NCBI GenBank assembly: GCA_036852015.1
Contig: JAANDG010000432.1
Location: 1-64,000, forward strand
Reading direction: 5' to 3'
Length of the DNA: 64,000 nucleotides
From: Pelodera strongyloides
Lineage: Eukaryota > Nematoda > Chromadorea > Rhabditida > Rhabditidae
The notes under the pieces are model-generated. The model made no database searches, was not told the DNA's origin, and saw only the letters and a program-made list of their open reading frames with translations. Position 1 is the first letter of the stretch, and every line of letters starts with the position of its first letter. Both the position numbers and the translations under genes were made by a program. This document shows, piece by piece, positions 10,801 through 23,237 of this stretch.

Positions 10801-13058
10801 ACCATGTGGTGACCTAGTATCATCGGGAAGCTGTCATCAGCTGGTCATAAAATGGTCACTAACCAGTGTGCATTTGGTGACGGACCAAGTGACAGTTTTT
10901 CTGTGGTCCCGAAAAATTATTATTCAGTTTTTCGTTTTTTCAGTGTCCAGTACATAAAATCAAAGAGAAAAAGTATATAAACATATAAACGCAACAAATA
11001 GAAATGAAACTAACCTGGCTTGGCTAACTTCCTGACAGGACAATGGACCTGAAGGAATAAATTGCTCGAACCTGCAACAATTACTTTGTAACTGAAAATC
11101 ACATGCATTGGTTCGTTCAGGTTATAGAAATGGAAAAGACGGTCGTCCAACCGACCGATTTTTCGCGGATTATTTAATTTACTATTATAACATTTTTATA
11201 GTATTGATAATGCAAATCGGGCAGCATTTGTTGCGGCCGCAAGCTAGTCAGTATGTGGCAGTGTGCGAAATCACCGCGGCACAAAAATAGTGTGCCAGAG
11301 GTCACCGCCCCTCACCCAAATTATTTGCCACTCTCTTTGATGTGTGCGAGAGCACCGAGCGCAGCGCTGGGGCAACGCAGCTCAGTTCCCCAGTTATAAG
11401 TTGTAAGAGCAAAATAGCTTGACACAAACCTTCCACCGGGAAATACTCCATGTAATTTTGGTCCAAGTGCTCTTTCCGATAGTAGTGTGAAAACAACGGA
11501 TTCCGTGAGAAGTTGATTCAAGTCACTCTAAAGGCAAGACACACGGTTTAGTTACCCAGTTTTGGGGTTGCAGCATTTTCAAACAAAATAACGCAACGTG
11601 GTTTACGAAATTACGCAATTTATCTACCAAATTTAGGCGGTTTAGTGTTTGCGAATTGTTTTAATCTTAATTAGCAGGTTGTGCCTCTGGATTGACCCAT
11701 GTAAGATGCTCAAGATTCAATTATCCTGGCCTGGGTGTGGGGATGACAATGACGAAGTCGGGGGTTGAGAGTTTAGGTAACTGACAGTTAGGGATCATCG
11801 ACCGATATCTGAATACAGTAAGATGGTAATATCTATCTACCATACCTGGCAGTGAATCCTCAGCAAGGCTTGTCTTGGCTCTGATCCAAGCAATTCTACA
11901 TTATCAGATAGCGCGACTAGGAAGAGAAGGTTCGACATCCCACCACTGAAACAAGGAGATGTACGTCATCGGGTAGGAACATGCCTCGTACATTGCAGTT
12001 CCCTTTTGTGCTGTTCTGTGCCGTTCAATGTAATATTGCATACATGTAATTCAGTTGACCAGTGAACGCTTCAGAAAACTCGCACAATACGGTTTTAATA
12101 TATAAGAAAGAAGTTCGTACGTGATCGCTTTTATGGTAAATTGTTGTGCTGTGGCCCTGGACCAGGCTCCTCCGAGGTATTTGGCGCATAGAAATCTGGC
12201 TCGGGAGACAATTTCAGCAGAAGTGTTTGGCTGATCGAACTTGGAGAACAGTTCCTAAAAGTATATTGGTTGCTGTTCCATTTTTGTGCAAATAGATTAA
12301 TATAATAACTAGAAAAATGTGGAACATGATTACTGTGGAAATGGGGAGACGCTGTGTCGAAACGACTGCACGAACATGCTAGTTGGCGAACGATATTTGC
12401 TCATTAATTTATTTTGCCTCATTAATTTTGTTCGCGAGTTCAAATGTTCAAAATGGAGGCAACGTATACTCGCGAGGATCTGGCCTGGCTAAGACTGGGC
12501 AAGGTGCGCTGCGAGAGCTCTGTGTACTGTACGATACAACATCAAAAATAATTTTGTAAAGAGAGCTAGGAACCTTATATAAGTAATACCTCTATATTCT
12601 ACAAACCATAAAGAGTTTCAGAAGTACTCGGACAACAGTATAAAGATGTTAAATAGATTATAGAAAGTTACAGTACCTTCAGATCCGAAGTGTTTCTCGA
12701 GCGATCCTTCCACGCATACTGTGGAATCAAATCGCCGGTTTCAAAGTTTCCGTCGAGCTTGGGTTGTGGAGCTCGTCCTGAATTGTTTTATCACTTTCTT
12801 TTTAAGTTAAAATTACAACAATTTAACAAAAGAAAATATACAATAAGCCCTTATTTTTGTTTAAAGTAACTGTACGGTAAAGATGGTGGACAACACGCAT
12901 GAATCAAAAACGACGATTGTGCGTTCTGAGGATACTAGCCTACTAGAACTGGCAACAAAAACTTCCCAAAGCTTATCAGTTATCGCTATATAAAAAACAT
13001 TGAAAAACAAACCTAGAGGTGAATAGATATCTGCGCATATCATCGGTTCTTCAGCCAT
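7804..13058 (-). CDS. Choline kinase
   Basis: Cytosolic kinase that phosphorylates choline (and often ethanolamine) with ATP, the first step of the CDP-choline route to phosphatidylcholine. Fourteen exons: 13013-13058, 12677-12777, 12121-12254, 11846-11945, 11430-11527, 11015-11071, 10624-10696, 10283-10387, 9815-9922, 9320-9450, 8876-9023, 8578-8661, 8192-8282, 7804-7886. The coding length is 1359 bases, or 452 residues, normal for the family. All splice sites are GT-AG and all phases agree. Family motifs include GGMSNLLF (ATP-binding loop, about residue 95), FSHNDLQEGN with the catalytic Asp (about 270), LIDFEYSNYNYRGFDLGNH (Mg-binding Asp, about 309), SHIFWVCWSLW, and a YGRDRLALYY tail. 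The start is MAEEPMIC; a TTGCAG acceptor two bases upstream suggests trans-splicing. I cannot say which nematode cka/ckb gene it corresponds to. Confidence 0.95.
9559..9704. repeat. Foldback element, family D
   Basis: Palindrome with ends TTTAAAGCCGTATTGTACCT and AGGTACAACACGGCTTTAA. The arms meet around GACCGGCGAGCTTCCGGC. It lies in intron 9 of the choline kinase gene. A second copy is at 63660-63840. Confidence 0.8.
10768..10895 (+). repeat. Dispersed GGTGACC repeat, family H
   Basis: Matches the reverse complement of 5668-5773 over about 110 bases (GCCAGCCCA, GACCATGTGGTGACC, TGGTCA units). It lies in intron 6 of the choline kinase gene. Confidence 0.6.
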
Positions 13059-13210
13059 TCCTGCAATGCTCTATTAGAAATAGAATGAATAATTATTAAT
13101 TCCATAATTGGTAGCTAATTATCCGTTGATCCATACAGCTGAATTCTTACGTATTTCTGCAAAGTTGCGCGAATTTAGCACGATTTTTTATTCTAATTGC
13201 TCATTGCAAA

Positions 13211-13374
13211 TGCTAGCCTCTTTGGAAAATTTGGAAACATATGATAAGCAAATCCTATGTATCCTATGCTAATTTTGCGCGATCGTCCACGGCTATCGCG
13301 CAAAATTAGCATAGGACACATAGGATTTGCTTATCATATGCAAATTTTCCAAAGGAGCTGGCATTTCGCTTTAA
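13211..13374. repeat. Foldback element, family B
   Basis: Long near-perfect palindrome. The left arm contains CATATGATAAGCAAATCCTA and the right arm its reverse complement TAGGATTTGCTTATCATATG. The centre is CGATCGTCCACGGCTATCG. The right end is ATTTCGCTTTAA, as in family A. Confidence 0.85.
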
Positions 13375-13861
13375 GGAAGTGAAGGAGGAGCCAGCTGTTA
13401 GAAAAAGGGACCACGTAAATAGTAAGCAAAAGAACAAAATTATAAACCCCAGAATATTTTTATCGTATTCAGGAATCCTTAATATAGCAGAGAAATTAAT
13501 TAATGAGTGAGAGAGACGAGGAGAAAGACAATCAGAGAGAAAGAGAGTGAGATGGGGGGACAAGCAGAGAGCGATGGATAGAGAGAGGCGAGGAGAAAGA
13601 GGGTGACACAGAGAGAGAGAGAGAGAGTGAGAGAGAATAGAGGGCGAGAACTGAGAACAACACGGAATGAATTTATAATGAACAGTTTAATAAATAATAT
13701 AGGCCCAAGACCTCTTTCATAAAGTCTAATACTCCATAGCCACAGCGATAAATGGTACATCAATGAAAATATAATTCGTAAACTGAAAAAACAAGTCTAC
13801 CAAGGATTCGCCATTTAATCACACGCTTATGAAACAGAATAAGGTGATGTATCTATGTCCA

Positions 13862-13908
13862 TCTCTCTCTCTCTCTCTCTCTTTCTCTCTTCTCTTTCTC
13901 TCTTCTTT

Positions 13909-13962
<54 letters not shown>

Positions 13963-13963
13963 T
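13862..13963. repeat. TC microsatellite
   Basis: About 100 bases of TC dinucleotides with a few TTTC and TTCT interruptions. Confidence 0.95.
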
Positions 13964-14838
13964 TTATATAAAGATACTTATAAGTGAAATGTATAACAAG
14001 AATTCATGTGTAAAAGATATACAAATTACAGGCAAAATAAATCATTGCGCAACCATTGGTACTCAAATTAGCATTAACATTAGCATAGAATAGATAATAT
14101 GCAAATTTCTGGCAAAGTTGGGCAAAACTGCAGTACTGCATGCCGTCTAGGAAAATCACAAGCAACACGACGTCAACAGATGTTTTTTTTTCAATCAATA
14201 CTTATACATATACGAAACTTCAATAAACAACCTTTTCCAGCAGTTTTTGAGAAAATTAGGTGCATTTTGTACTGTGGAGGTTTTTGCTATGATGTATTTG
14301 GAAACTATATAGAAAACAGAAAAAGAGGAGAGAAAGGCAGAAATAATCCTATATCTATGAAAATGAGACCCGCGTGACACAACACATTTCATTACATTGT
14401 GTTGTGTATATGGGTTCAATAATGCCCCTTTTATGTGAGGTTTAAGGGGGCAGCCAAACGGGTATTGCAGCTTATTTATGTATTTTATACCAGAAAAAGA
14501 CCATAGATATATATATATAAAGGGAAATTCACGAGGGAAACAATTAGCTGGGATATTATAAATTTTAAGTTAGCCTAAGAAGGAGCGTAGGAAAATTGAG
14601 AAATTCGACGGAATTATGCGCGGTCTTCTGTTCAAAAGTACGCAAATAGTAAAATATAAATAGAGGTACCTTTCCAAAGGCCAAGAGCATCACTGCAAAC
14701 TAATATATAAACTTTTTTTCTTTAAATTATTAGATGAACGTCGAGAAATCTCTATGGGAAGATCAGACACTTCCAATCTCATAAGAGTCCAACTTTTTTT
14801 AAAGGGATAGTAACGTCACTCCGCAATAGACTCTTATT

Positions 14839-15001
14839 TAAAGCGGTATAAGAGTCGGTTTTGACACGTGTGCTGGGTGATGTATTCCTAAGCGTCATAT
14901 GCAAATGGATATAATAGGGCATCAATCTCCGGGTAGTTACATGGACTATACATGGATGCAGGGTCTTACATATGTTCCAAAAACCGGATGTTATACTGCG
15001 T
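14839..15001. repeat. Foldback element, family C
   Basis: It starts AAAGCGGTATAAGAGTCGGT and ends AAAAACCGGATGTTATACTG. The ends are inverted and the internal ATATGCAAATGG matches other family C copies at 31346, 58563 and 58907. Confidence 0.65.
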
Positions 15002-15298
15002 CATCATAAAAAAAGCTATGTTGGATGACCAGCCTTGAACGGTTTGTATTCGTGTGTTTCAATAATAGTAATAACGCGTTTTCCCATGTGAATTAATATT
15101 AATATGAGAAATGAGCCGAAAATAGAAAGTCGAACAACAACACGAAAAAAACTAGACTAAAGCTGAACCGAATGCGTATACAACACGTTGCCTTTGGCAA
15201 CTAATTGAATAATTCGACTAAACTTGGAGGTAGAAAAAAACCGGACCACATATATGGGAATTTAGATAATACAATTGTAGATTAATAGGCGTGACACA

Positions 15299-15724
15299 TC
15301 TTATTATATAAAGGAGAAGAGTTTACTTTTTTTTGTTTGTGTGAACATAACGAAATCCTTTCATAAAGAAAATTTTCTATTCCCAATCGAAAGACAACAT
15401 ACAAAATCCTGCCGCTGGCGGGATTCGAACCCACCGCGCAGCACACAATCTCTCGATGCACAGTCCAACGCTCTACCTGTCGAGCTATGCTAGCTTATAG
15501 GATATTATAGGAGATATTATATGAGAAGAGTAGTGCGATGGCAAAATTTGCATGATTTGCAAAAACGCTGAAGTCCAGAACCAAATTATACGTTTCCACA
15601 TAAACGTAAATGAAAGTCTTTTATCTTTGTAGAAATTCCTTTTTTTTTGAACAGTGTGTAACAATCGGCCGAAGGCCGATTCCTCCAGACGGAGAAGAGC
15701 CCGTAGGGCTCTTCGAACCGCTGG
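15299..15724 (+). mobile_element. Non-autonomous Helitron, copy 1
   Basis: The 5' end is TCTTATTATATAAAGGAG, preceded by A. The 3' end has the hairpin AAGAGCCCGTAGGGCTCTT, then CGAACCG, then CTGG followed by T. These are the Helitron hallmarks: 5' TC, a hairpin about 10 bases before a 3' CTRR, and insertion between A and T with no inverted repeats. It is 426 bases with no coding capacity, so it would depend on a helicase supplied in trans. The second copy at 30012-30407 shares both ends and the interior. The interior carries a tRNA-like sequence at 15411-15494. Confidence 0.8.
15411..15494 (-). other. tRNA-like sequence inside Helitron copy 1
   Basis: On the minus strand there is an A-box region (TAGCATAGCTCGACAGGTAG), a GACTGTGCATC anticodon-arm-like stretch and a B box (GGGTTCGAATCCC). 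The anticodon stem and the acceptor stem do not pair properly, so I do not call it a working tRNA. The same sequence recurs in copy 2. Confidence 0.65.
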
Positions 15725-16377
15725 TATATATAATTATAGAGTGCTTGGCAAAATCCGGTTAACTACATGTAGATGCAATATTAGTCACTTATAATCATCA
15801 TAGTATGAATCAGTCATAAAAGGACATATATGTCATAAGACATGCATATGACGAAGAAGTTATAATACTCCTCATTAGAAATGAGACATAATTGCTAATG
15901 CTAATCGTATCAGTAAAATTCCGTACATTCCGCATTCCGCTTAAAACGGAACTTCCGCTTTAATGAAATACTAATGAGCCATTAATGAACAAGGAAGAGA
16001 AGATACCACGAGCAACACTGCTTTAGTACGGATAGTTTATATAAGTTGCGTATTTGAGAAGAAGTGGACATTATTTCCTTCGTTTTATATCAGATCTACT
16101 CGTGTTTTTATATCAGATGTTTATTTTGGTGAAGATCGTAGATAAGAGATAAGGGTAAATTAAATAGATGCGAATTTAATTTGATGCACCACGTCAGCAC
16201 TTGAACATCAACTTTATCTTTATCACTTATCTTGTCGAGATGGTAAACATATAAAATACAACTAAAATTCGTCGAACATCAGAGTCTAGAAGATTATTCA
16301 CACAAATTACAGAAGGATCGAAAATAGAGAAACCCTACATTCGCAATAAATACGGATATACGCAACGGAAAAAAAGA

Positions 16378-16453
16378 ATATATATATATATAGATAATAT
16401 ATATATATATATATAATAGTATATATATATATAATATATATAATATATATATT
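16378..16453. repeat. TA microsatellite
   Basis: About 75 bases made almost entirely of TA units with GATAATA interruptions. Confidence 0.9.
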
Positions 16454-18693
16454 TTGGCTTAAGAAATGGCCAAAGTTCTTTATCAATAGGATATCATAAT
16501 GAATAATATAAATAAAAAAGATCATACAAATTATTGAAGTCATGTAAAAATGAGAGCAAACTTGACTTCGTGTAAATCAATACAAAAAATAGATTGGATT
16601 AAACGTTGTTGTCTTACAACAATTGCACTGACAAAAACAATGATTAAAAATTAATGTCGACTTTGCTATGTGGGATTTCATCACATCGATAAAAGGTCTC
16701 AAAATAAAAATAGGCATATCCCTTGAAATCCTTGAAAATTATACAATTTAGATATTATAAAGAATTAAGTAGGTCTAGACGGTCTAGAACGGCTCAGACA
16801 TATAAGTAGATAAATATATTCGAGTACTCTCTCACGCATTTGCGCACACAAATACAGACATATGCCATGACGTTTTGAAAGTAACTTGCCATTTTGAAGT
16901 GTACGAGTTTGAAATACACTTATTATACTATTGCGAAGAGTGCGCTGCAAATGCGCCACAGGTGCGCCACAGGTTTGATTGTTTGTGCCACACTTTGATT
17001 TTCCATTTACAGTATTACTACCTTTTATCATCTGAATGAATCATGAAACTGGAAATAAATTATTATTTTATGTGCGCGAGGTCACGCCTCACGCTGGCGG
17101 ATAATTTTTTTGCGCGGCGGCTGCGTGAAGGCTCGTGGTATTCGACATCGAGTATAAAAAGAGCTTTTTTCAAACTTCCTACCAAATTCAACACCGAGCG
17201 TGGGCAAGTGAAGTAAATTTATGCGACAATATGTTTACAAAAAAAAGTGGAAAATCTACATTTTTCAAAAGAAAAGGTTAATTTCATTCGCAAATCAGCT
17301 GGCAGCAGATCGATAAAAACTCACACATTTCTGCATAAAACAATGGGAAAGAGACAGAAATCTATACATTTGGAAGCGATAAATAATATGAAATGAATTG
17401 TCTGCCTTCAGTATTTTTGTTTTATTTTGCAGTAATTTAGTATTTTTTTTCTTACGAACACCGTGGATATAATAGTGCTTCATCACGCGGGACTACTCGA
17501 CATGGAAATTGTACCGTAAAATTATAATGTTTTTTAACGAAATAGGCAGGTAAAAATGATAAACGAGGTATAAAGAGTACCGGGTTGTATACGCTGACGA
17601 AACTCCGGGGTGCGCGGCGAAACCCTGGCGCGCAAATTTCGCGTGGCGAAATGTAGGCGCGAAGACTTACGAAAATAAATACGGAAATTTATGCAAACAC
17701 AGATATAAGGGCGCGCACCAACAGAGTATCGCCTTATCAGAGAATCGAAAAAAATATATATCAAAATAGGCGTGAAATTGGCTGCATTTTTGGTGAATTT
17801 CCACAGAATAATTACCATAAATCACTACACTGTACTGTGGCAAAATTGAAAATTGACCGCGTGCATAGGGGAACTTGAGGAAAAATTTTTGTTTTTAAAA
17901 AAAAAAGAATGTTTATCTACATTGTTGTGTTTTCCTTATGTTATCAGTTGTCACATCACTTCAACTTCGGTTTCTTATCTGATTAGGCTAGAATCATATT
18001 TATAATGCCTTATTTCTTATAGAACTAGTGATATGGCATGCACTTCAAAGAGACGAAGACAGTGAGATGTGATATTCCGAAAAATGAGCTATGCTATTAT
18101 GATATATGATCACGTATTTTCACTCTTTCCTATTATTACATCGGTTTCGATTTTTATGAGCCTTTCTTTTTGGAAATAAACGTTATCATGATCGTTTTGA
18201 ATAAATACGCAACCATTAGCTCTGTGTTTTTATCAATGGGTTGTTGACCTAATCTTATGGCTTCAATACACTAGTATACAACGTAAGGAAAAAACCGTGG
18301 TTATCATTTTTTGTGCACATTTGTTTAAGCTTCTAAAATCAGTGTAAAAGTCTGGAATAAAGTTTATAAAGACGAAAAGAATGTAATGTGTTGTAATGTG
18401 TTATATGTATATGGGGTACATACCCAGTTGTTGAAAAATATTAATGTATAAAGATAAAAAGATAAAAGCTAAGTAAAAAATAACTACCTGATTGTGTCGG
18501 TTGTTGCTCGTCCATTGATGTTGTTTATATTTTCAGGGAAAATTAAACGTGCAGGCGCAGTATATAATTTCAATTACGTTTGGTTTATTAAAGATTTGTG
18601 ATAAGTCACGGACGAGGATCGATATCGGAAATATCATAAAAGCTTCATTGTCTCATGCTCTTTTTTATATCCGGAGCGTAATGGATTGATGTG

Positions 18694-18697
<4 letters not shown>

Positions 18698-18732
<35 letters not shown>
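18698..18732. repeat. GA microsatellite
   Basis: Uninterrupted GA run. A second, interrupted GA tract lies at about 18989-19036. Confidence 0.9.
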
Positions 18733-18734
<2 letters not shown>

Positions 18735-19615
18735 TTTAACATGTGTCAGGGAGAAGCGGTGGGGAGAGAGTGTGTCAGGGAGTGATATGGAAAGAGAGAG
18801 AGGTAGAGAGTGATGAAGAGGCGAACGAAAGGGAAAATCGAGAAGGGAAAGAGAGTCAGAGAGAGGGAGAGAGGAATTCCACAAAAATCTATCTCAATTT
18901 AAACAGCCGGGTCATGAACGAACTTGATCGATCATAGAGATCACGCTCTGAACACATTAACATATGCTTGATGGAAAATTCCTGGCAGAAGTGAGAGAGA
19001 GAGAGAGAGAGACGGAGAGAGAGAGAGAGAGGGAGAGAGTGAAATAGAGAAGGAGGCAAATTGAAGCTGTGCGAGTGAGTTAGAGATAGAGAAAATAGTA
19101 AAGAATGAAACGCTTATATTTTATAAACAAATCAACTGTTTGTCAAAGTTTCTGGATGACCATAACTATATCAACGAGCGCGCAAGCACGGTTACTTTCG
19201 CGGATGCGCAGTGAGCGTGCATCTTTTAGGGGTGAAGAAGTAGCCGCCCACAGCGCTCGAGAACATAGTAGTGCACACAAAACCGTGCATGGGAAGACCG
19301 AATTTAATTAGTAAAATCAGAATTGAACCAACCCTTATCCTTATCTCCTATGGAGTCGGAAAACGAAGTCGTGTGTCGTGATTGTTGCTTCGTTGCAGTA
19401 AAACTTCGTCGAATAATATTTGTGGTAATTAGCCCCACGAGTCTTCTACTCATCAGAGCGTTATATTGTAGCGAATTGGTAACAGGTAAGTTTTGTTTTA
19501 GTGAATAAAGATAATTATGAACTGACCAACTTATTCCAAAGATGGCCGAAGAGCGCTGCCTTCACGTGATTTCTTTCTCTTTCGTTTTTACCTTTCTCTC
19601 TATCTATGGCTCGCT

Positions 19616-19708
19616 ATCTCTCTCTCTCTCTCTTTATTGTCTTTTATCTCTCTCTCTCTCTCTCTCTCTCTTTATCTGTATCTTTATTTCTCTCTCTCTC
19701 TCTCTCTC
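19616..19708. repeat. TC microsatellite, interrupted
   Basis: Three TC runs separated by short TTTAT-type interruptions. Confidence 0.9.
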
Positions 19709-19852
19709 GGCGGGAACACGCCACCACAAAAGAATCCCGGTTGATCTAGCTGACCTTTGAAAATTGCAGGCTATCAGTCTAGTCTACCGGAACGTTTTCT
19801 TTTTCATGTATACATATATACAGACAAATGGAGGATGATGATACAAACATAC

Positions 19853-19885
19853 CCACACACCACCCCACACACACACACAGACGCG

Positions 19886-19917
<32 letters not shown>

Positions 19918-19938
19918 CATACACACATACACACACAG
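19853..19938. repeat. CA microsatellite
   Basis: CA dinucleotides with a few GACGCG and ACATAC interruptions. Confidence 0.9.
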
Positions 19939-20331
19939 CCACGCTTGGACACATTCAAACATATAGAAACACATATGTATGTTCTTCCATCGTACATGTC
20001 ATCAAATCTACACGCAGATAATAATTATTGTTATCTTATATCTTATCTATGGTCAACAATGACTGTCCTCTACATATGCAAATAGTTCTCATTGTAGTCG
20101 AATCCGGGTTACTTCGACTGGAGCAATCAATAGGACTTAATGGGCTCAGACGCTCAGGTTCTCAGGTACAAGTAAATATAGAAATCGGAGGGTTGCTGAA
20201 CGAAGGCAGTAGATATTGTCCATTGTCGCACCCAACAACATGTCAAGACCATGCTCAACCCAGCATAGACCATGACCTAGAAGACCAGTAAGATGTAAGA
20301 CTAAGGCCATTGAACATGCTCAAAATAAACA

Positions 20332-20337
20332 TTTATT
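20332..20337 (-). terminator. Likely polyadenylation signal of mec-3
   Basis: TTTATT on the plus strand, i.e. AATAAA in gene sense, 112 bases past the mec-3 stop codon. Confidence 0.55.
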
Positions 20338-20448
20338 GACTAGAAATATAGCAAGTAACCGAGATCAACTAGCTAGCATCGAGATCGTGATATAAATCTT
20401 AACATGATGTAAGACACTTATATTAACATATAAAAGTGTCCAAATCAA

Positions 20449-23193
20449 CTATTGCGGAGATATTTTGCAATTTTTGTTCTGCTCAGACACATTTGGAGTG
20501 AAAATTGAGAATGCCGACGAGGCGGAGGCCGTGGGAGGAGGAGACGACATCGAGTTGAGGTCACCAGCATCCACACAGTCCAGATCATCGCCTTCTGAAG
20601 GAAATAGTTTCACAAATAGTGGGTAAGTTTACCCAAACCCCTTGGGTAAGTTTACCCAAACCCTCTCGATAAGTTTACCCTATAAACCCACACCTGACTT
20701 CTCTTGTTAAGAGTACTCTTTCGGCTTGTCTTACATATATGACACTCCGATGTTGCGCCGCGCATCGATGGCTTAAAAAAGATGTGCTGTTAAAATATGG
20801 CGCAATTTTGTGGCTTTGTACATGCGCGGCAGTTGTTCTGCGCACATTACGCGTGAAATTAGGTCCTCCGAACAGTACCGAAGCTTCTTGTATAGTATAA
20901 CGAAAGTATGATATCATATCTGTACCATGCGTATACGCGAGTGACGGCGGCACAAGTCCTCTTTGTTCGTAATGTCGCAGATAATTACAAAGATGCTTCA
21001 AACGTCGCTCCTTGCTACGTCGATTTTGAAACCAAACCTAAAGTGGAAAAATACGTTGTACGTTATTTCTTCATGTTTCTAAACACCGCAGATTATAGGC
21101 AATGTTCATCAGCAAGAATATACATTGACATATCGTCACAGCTACGGTATTACAGAGCTATGGTATTACCCAATACAATCATGAGCAGTCTAATTAGAAA
21201 GGTAATACGAGTAGAAACCTATCGTCATATGATTGGAATATCTTGATACGAGTATATCTGTTTATATGCTCAATAAACCATGTTACCTGTATAACTCGCA
21301 TGCTGAGACCAGTCTCTAGTGCAAGCTTGGCCCTGGCATGTTTCGAAGGTTTTGGTGTTCTGGTGAAGATTCTGTTCAGCACGTCGAGCTAGAAAAGGAG
21401 GTGGGTTATTCTGCCTAATGTTCACCGACACACAGGGAGCCCTCCTCGGGAGTGCTCTGAATCTCTTCTGCTCTCGCACTCTCTACACTCTTTGCTCCCA
21501 GGGGCCATGGACTCTCCGGCGTTTGTGAATACTTCGAAACGTTTAAACTTTGTGACATCAGATATGCTTTTTTTTGGTAAATGTCCGTCGCTCCATATGG
21601 AGTCACTAGATAACCGACTAGGTTCGGAATCAGCTCTTACTTATATCGTCTTGTGAAGTTTGGCGTTGACGTCACCCCCATCGTGCGCCAGAATTGTGCG
21701 AAGAGCTTACGCGCACAGACTTCAAGAAATGGAGTTCTAATGGTAACTTGGCCGTCTTGGTTCTATCTTACCTGGTTCTGTTTTATTGTTGTCCTTGGTC
21801 CGCGACGCTTCAGAAACTTGTTGTCTTCTTGGAAACATTCAGAGTACATAAAGGTTTCGAAGGGATAGGGATACTGTAGTGATGGACTGTCGAGATCCCT
21901 TTTTATGGCATCGTCCGATAGTAAAAGTGACTGATTTGGAGGGCATTCCTGAAAATAGACACGTAAGATGTGTTGATATTGTAAGGCCAAATGGGCACCC
22001 TGGAACAATATAAAGGCGAAAACAGAGTGCTGAATGTGCTGGGCGCTAGCATCAGTAAACGGTCACACAACTTATTCAGCGAACAACAAACAATACGATT
22101 AGCTGACCTTGAAGGGAGATAACATGTCTTCGCCCGCTTCAGACATTGGAAAAGCGATGTTGGTCATTGTAGAATAACTGGAGCAGCATGCGTCAGAAAC
22201 TGAAATGATACAATGGGAATGTTCACCAACCGTGTGAGCGCCCAACCTTACCAGCGTAATTCAAGTTTTTCCCGAAAAGACGGAAAACGCTTGTATTAGG
22301 GTGCCAAAGCTACAGTAATCAAAGTTAAATATATGATAGCTGATAGCTACTTGTAAAATCTGAGGGTTCTTACCACTTTCCATATAGTAATGATGTGCGC
22401 ATGCGACTTGTCTACTACTTTCGTCTACGACAATTTGATCCCCTGGAGTAAGTTGCCGATCACAACGCGAACATTTGTGACATTGAATATGGTAGACTAC
22501 GCCGACCTGAAAACCAGTTATTGCAAGAAAAGTTTTCCGGCAAGGCACCTCTTCTGCGCAGCGAACAAAGGCAGAAAGAGTGCGCATATACAACACCAGA
22601 CGGCTGCCAGCACTTTTTGGAAGAAAGAATGGAAGCTCAACCAAAAGGAAGACATTAAAATGTTTAAGACTTTTTTTAGGGGCACGACATTTGGATCTAA
22701 GAAAATGGTAAAATTCACCTTCAATTTGTACACCATTTCTGTGGGTGAAACGCTCAGGCATTTGGGGCCTAGCATCAGACCGCCCTCCGCCCGCAGGAGT
22801 CTGCATGCGCTGCATAGCAACTTTTGGTATTTAGAGGAGTAAGGTTAATTGCTTGTGTGAACCTTTTTCTTATTCAAATCCAGCATTCGTTGTTGTAAAC
22901 CAATTAGGACCGCTCAGTTAGGGTCACGAATTTGGTATCTCAAGAATGTAATAATTTACCTTCAATTTGTACACCATTTCTGTGGGTGAAACGCCTTGTT
23001 TGCAACCGGAACATTGGTGAGGACTGCATTCCCTGAAAAATAGTGTTGTTTCACCTTAATTTATTGTAGACCGTGATTCAGAAGATTTTAACACTTATGA
23101 ACGACTCGAGACGAGACAGCGAGATACGGACTGACGAACGGACAGAAAGAGAGAGAGGGGAAGAGAGAACGAGAGGTGTGATACGGACGGGAG

Positions 23194-23237
<44 letters not shown>

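Larger units (their letters stand above)
13059..20448. other. Intergenic, no gene seen
   Basis: About 7.4 kb between the choline kinase start and the mec-3 3' end. It contains a family B foldback, a family C element, one Helitron, long TC, GA, TA and CA microsatellites, and otherwise AT-rich sequence. A TATAAAAAG motif at about 17152 follows a GC-rich stretch, but no gene could be tied to it. Open reading frames here are short and follow the simple repeats. Confidence 0.5.

Noticed and set aside
15411..15494. Functional tRNA gene
   Set aside because: The D and T arms are good, but the anticodon and acceptor stems do not pair, and an equally imperfect copy lies in the second Helitron. The other tRNA-like sequences (41512, 53612, 62670) fail for the same reason.
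17098..17170. TATAAAAAG box after a GC-rich patch, possible promoter
   Set aside because: No transcript or coding sequence could be assigned on either side, so it remains an isolated motif.
22390..22842. 150-codon plus-strand open frame
   Set aside because: It is antisense to a mec-3 LIM exon and its intron; the minus-strand reading has clear LIM motifs.
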